A stretch of 6,813 bases of DNA from Bacillota bacterium. Its GTDB lineage: Bacteria > Bacillota > Clostridia > Lachnospirales > Lachnospiraceae. The notes beneath the pieces were generated by a model that saw only the letters and a list, made by a program, of their open reading frames with translations, had not been told where the DNA came from and searched no databases. The stretch spans positions 1 to 6,813 of the forward strand of contig JAEWWQ010000268.1 in assembly GCA_023458855.1 (NCBI GenBank), written 5' to 3'. The translations under genes were made by a program, and so were the position numbers. The stretch's first letter is position 1; each line of letters opens with the position of its first letter. This document shows, one piece after another, positions 6,201-6,813 of the stretch.

Positions 6201-6813
6201 ATGGGAAAAGGTAAGAAAGTTACGATTACTGAGGTTGCGAAGATGGCAAATGTATCTATCGCAACCGTTTCACATGTTATTAACAGAACTAGATATGTAA
6301 AACCAGAGTTAGCAGAAAAAGTTGAGAGAATCATACGGGAAACGGGGTATATTGAAAAGGTCGCAGAGAAAGAAAATAAACTTAGAGTAGGGCATGGCTC
6401 TATTATCGTGGCGGTATTACCTAATATTGAAAGTACAGTATACCGGGATATGGTGAAACATTTACGGAATCAAATCGGCGCACAGGGTTATCAGTTTTTT
6501 GTTGCGATTACTAATGATAGCATAAATGAAGAAACGCAAATAATAGAAAGCCTTATAAAAAATAAAAGAATTGCGGGAATTATAGAGGTTCCCTTAAGTG
6601 ACAGGGTATCAGATTATAAAAAACTGCAAGATTCTCAGATACCGTTTGTCTGCGTTGAAAGAAGTGTACTGAATGAAAATATTGATTCAGTTGTATTTAA
6701 AGATAGAGAGGCGCTGTACAAAGGAACAGATTATTTACTTGAATGTGGACACAAAAACCTACTTTTGCTGAGGGAAAAAACAGAAAGTACAACTCGTGAG
6801 GAAAGGACAAAGG
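6201..6813 (+). CDS. LacI/PurR-family transcriptional regulator, 3' partial
   Basis: DNA-binding repressor or activator whose first 204 codons are visible before the window ends. The N-terminal helix-turn-helix spans about residues 7-33 (VTITEVAKMANVSIATVSHV), with VSHVINRTRYV close to the E. coli PurR pattern: the usual arginine of the recognition helix is His25. The linker after GYI (about 49-65) lacks the common NxxARxL hinge-helix motif. The periplasmic-binding-like sensor domain begins near residue 68 (SIIVAVLPNI) and shows expected family landmarks (IAGIIEVP, IPFVCVERS, DYLLECGHKNLLLL). The ATG at 6201 has GAGG at 6189-6192, eight bases upstream, and starts the HTH at the normal distance. 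It has its own promoter and probably controls the adjoining sugar-acid operon or downstream genes; the effector is unknown, with KDG, gluconate or a released sugar as guesses. It runs past base 6813; its length cannot be judged. Confidence 0.93.
   Translation, partial: MGKGKKVTITEVAKMANVSIATVSHVINRTRYVKPELAEKVERIIRETGYIEKVAEKENKLRVGHGSIIVAVLPNIESTVYRDMVKHLRNQIGAQGYQFFVAITNDSINEETQIIESLIKNKRIAGIIEVPLSDRVSDYKKLQDSQIPFVCVERSVLNENIDSVVFKDREALYKGTDYLLECGHKNLLLLREKTESTTREERTK

Overview
The window looks like chromosomal DNA from a low-GC Firmicute, most likely a gut-type Clostridia (Lachnospiraceae-like). This is inferred from the AT-rich bases, AGA-rich arginine codons, strong AGGAGG-type ribosome sites, and a KDPG aldolase with a C-terminal VOC-like extension of a kind I recall from Clostridia. 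Nothing in the sequence fixes genus or species. All six genes lie on the + strand and none appears frameshifted.

Layout. Bases 1-1305 are the 3' part of a GH31 alpha-glycosidase whose N-terminal domain lies before the window. After an 11-base gap comes a zinc-dependent medium-chain (MDR) polyol/sugar dehydrogenase (1317-2342). A 74-base gap follows, holding a terminator-like hairpin. Then come an IlvD/Edd-family sugar-acid dehydratase (2417-4138), a KDPG/KHG aldolase with a VOC-like tail (4135-5049, ATGA overlap) and a PfkB-family 2-keto-3-deoxygluconate kinase (5053-6078). A 122-base AT-rich intergenic region carries a good promoter, competing short hairpins and a 15-base palindrome. It leads into a LacI/PurR-type regulator (6201 to the end) that runs off the window.

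How the genes work together. Dehydratase, KDG kinase and KDPG aldolase together form the modified (semi-phosphorylative) Entner-Doudoroff route known from saccharolytic clostridia: hexonate to 2-keto-3-deoxygluconate (KDG), to KDPG, to pyruvate plus glyceraldehyde-3-phosphate. The GH31 enzyme probably frees a monosaccharide from an alpha-glycoside, and the MDR dehydrogenase probably links that sugar, or an isomeric hexonate, to the dehydratase substrate. The true substrate cannot be read from the sequence. No transporter or lactonase is visible, and the operon promoter must lie upstream of base 1. The LacI-type protein is the obvious candidate regulator, but it has its own promoter and could instead serve genes downstream.

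No RNA genes, insertion sequences, CRISPR arrays or attachment sites were seen. The least ordinary features are the aldolase-VOC fusion with what seems a shortened VOC fold, the mixed IlvD/Edd active-site pattern of the dehydratase, the hairpin inside the catabolic cluster, and the unusual hinge of the regulator.
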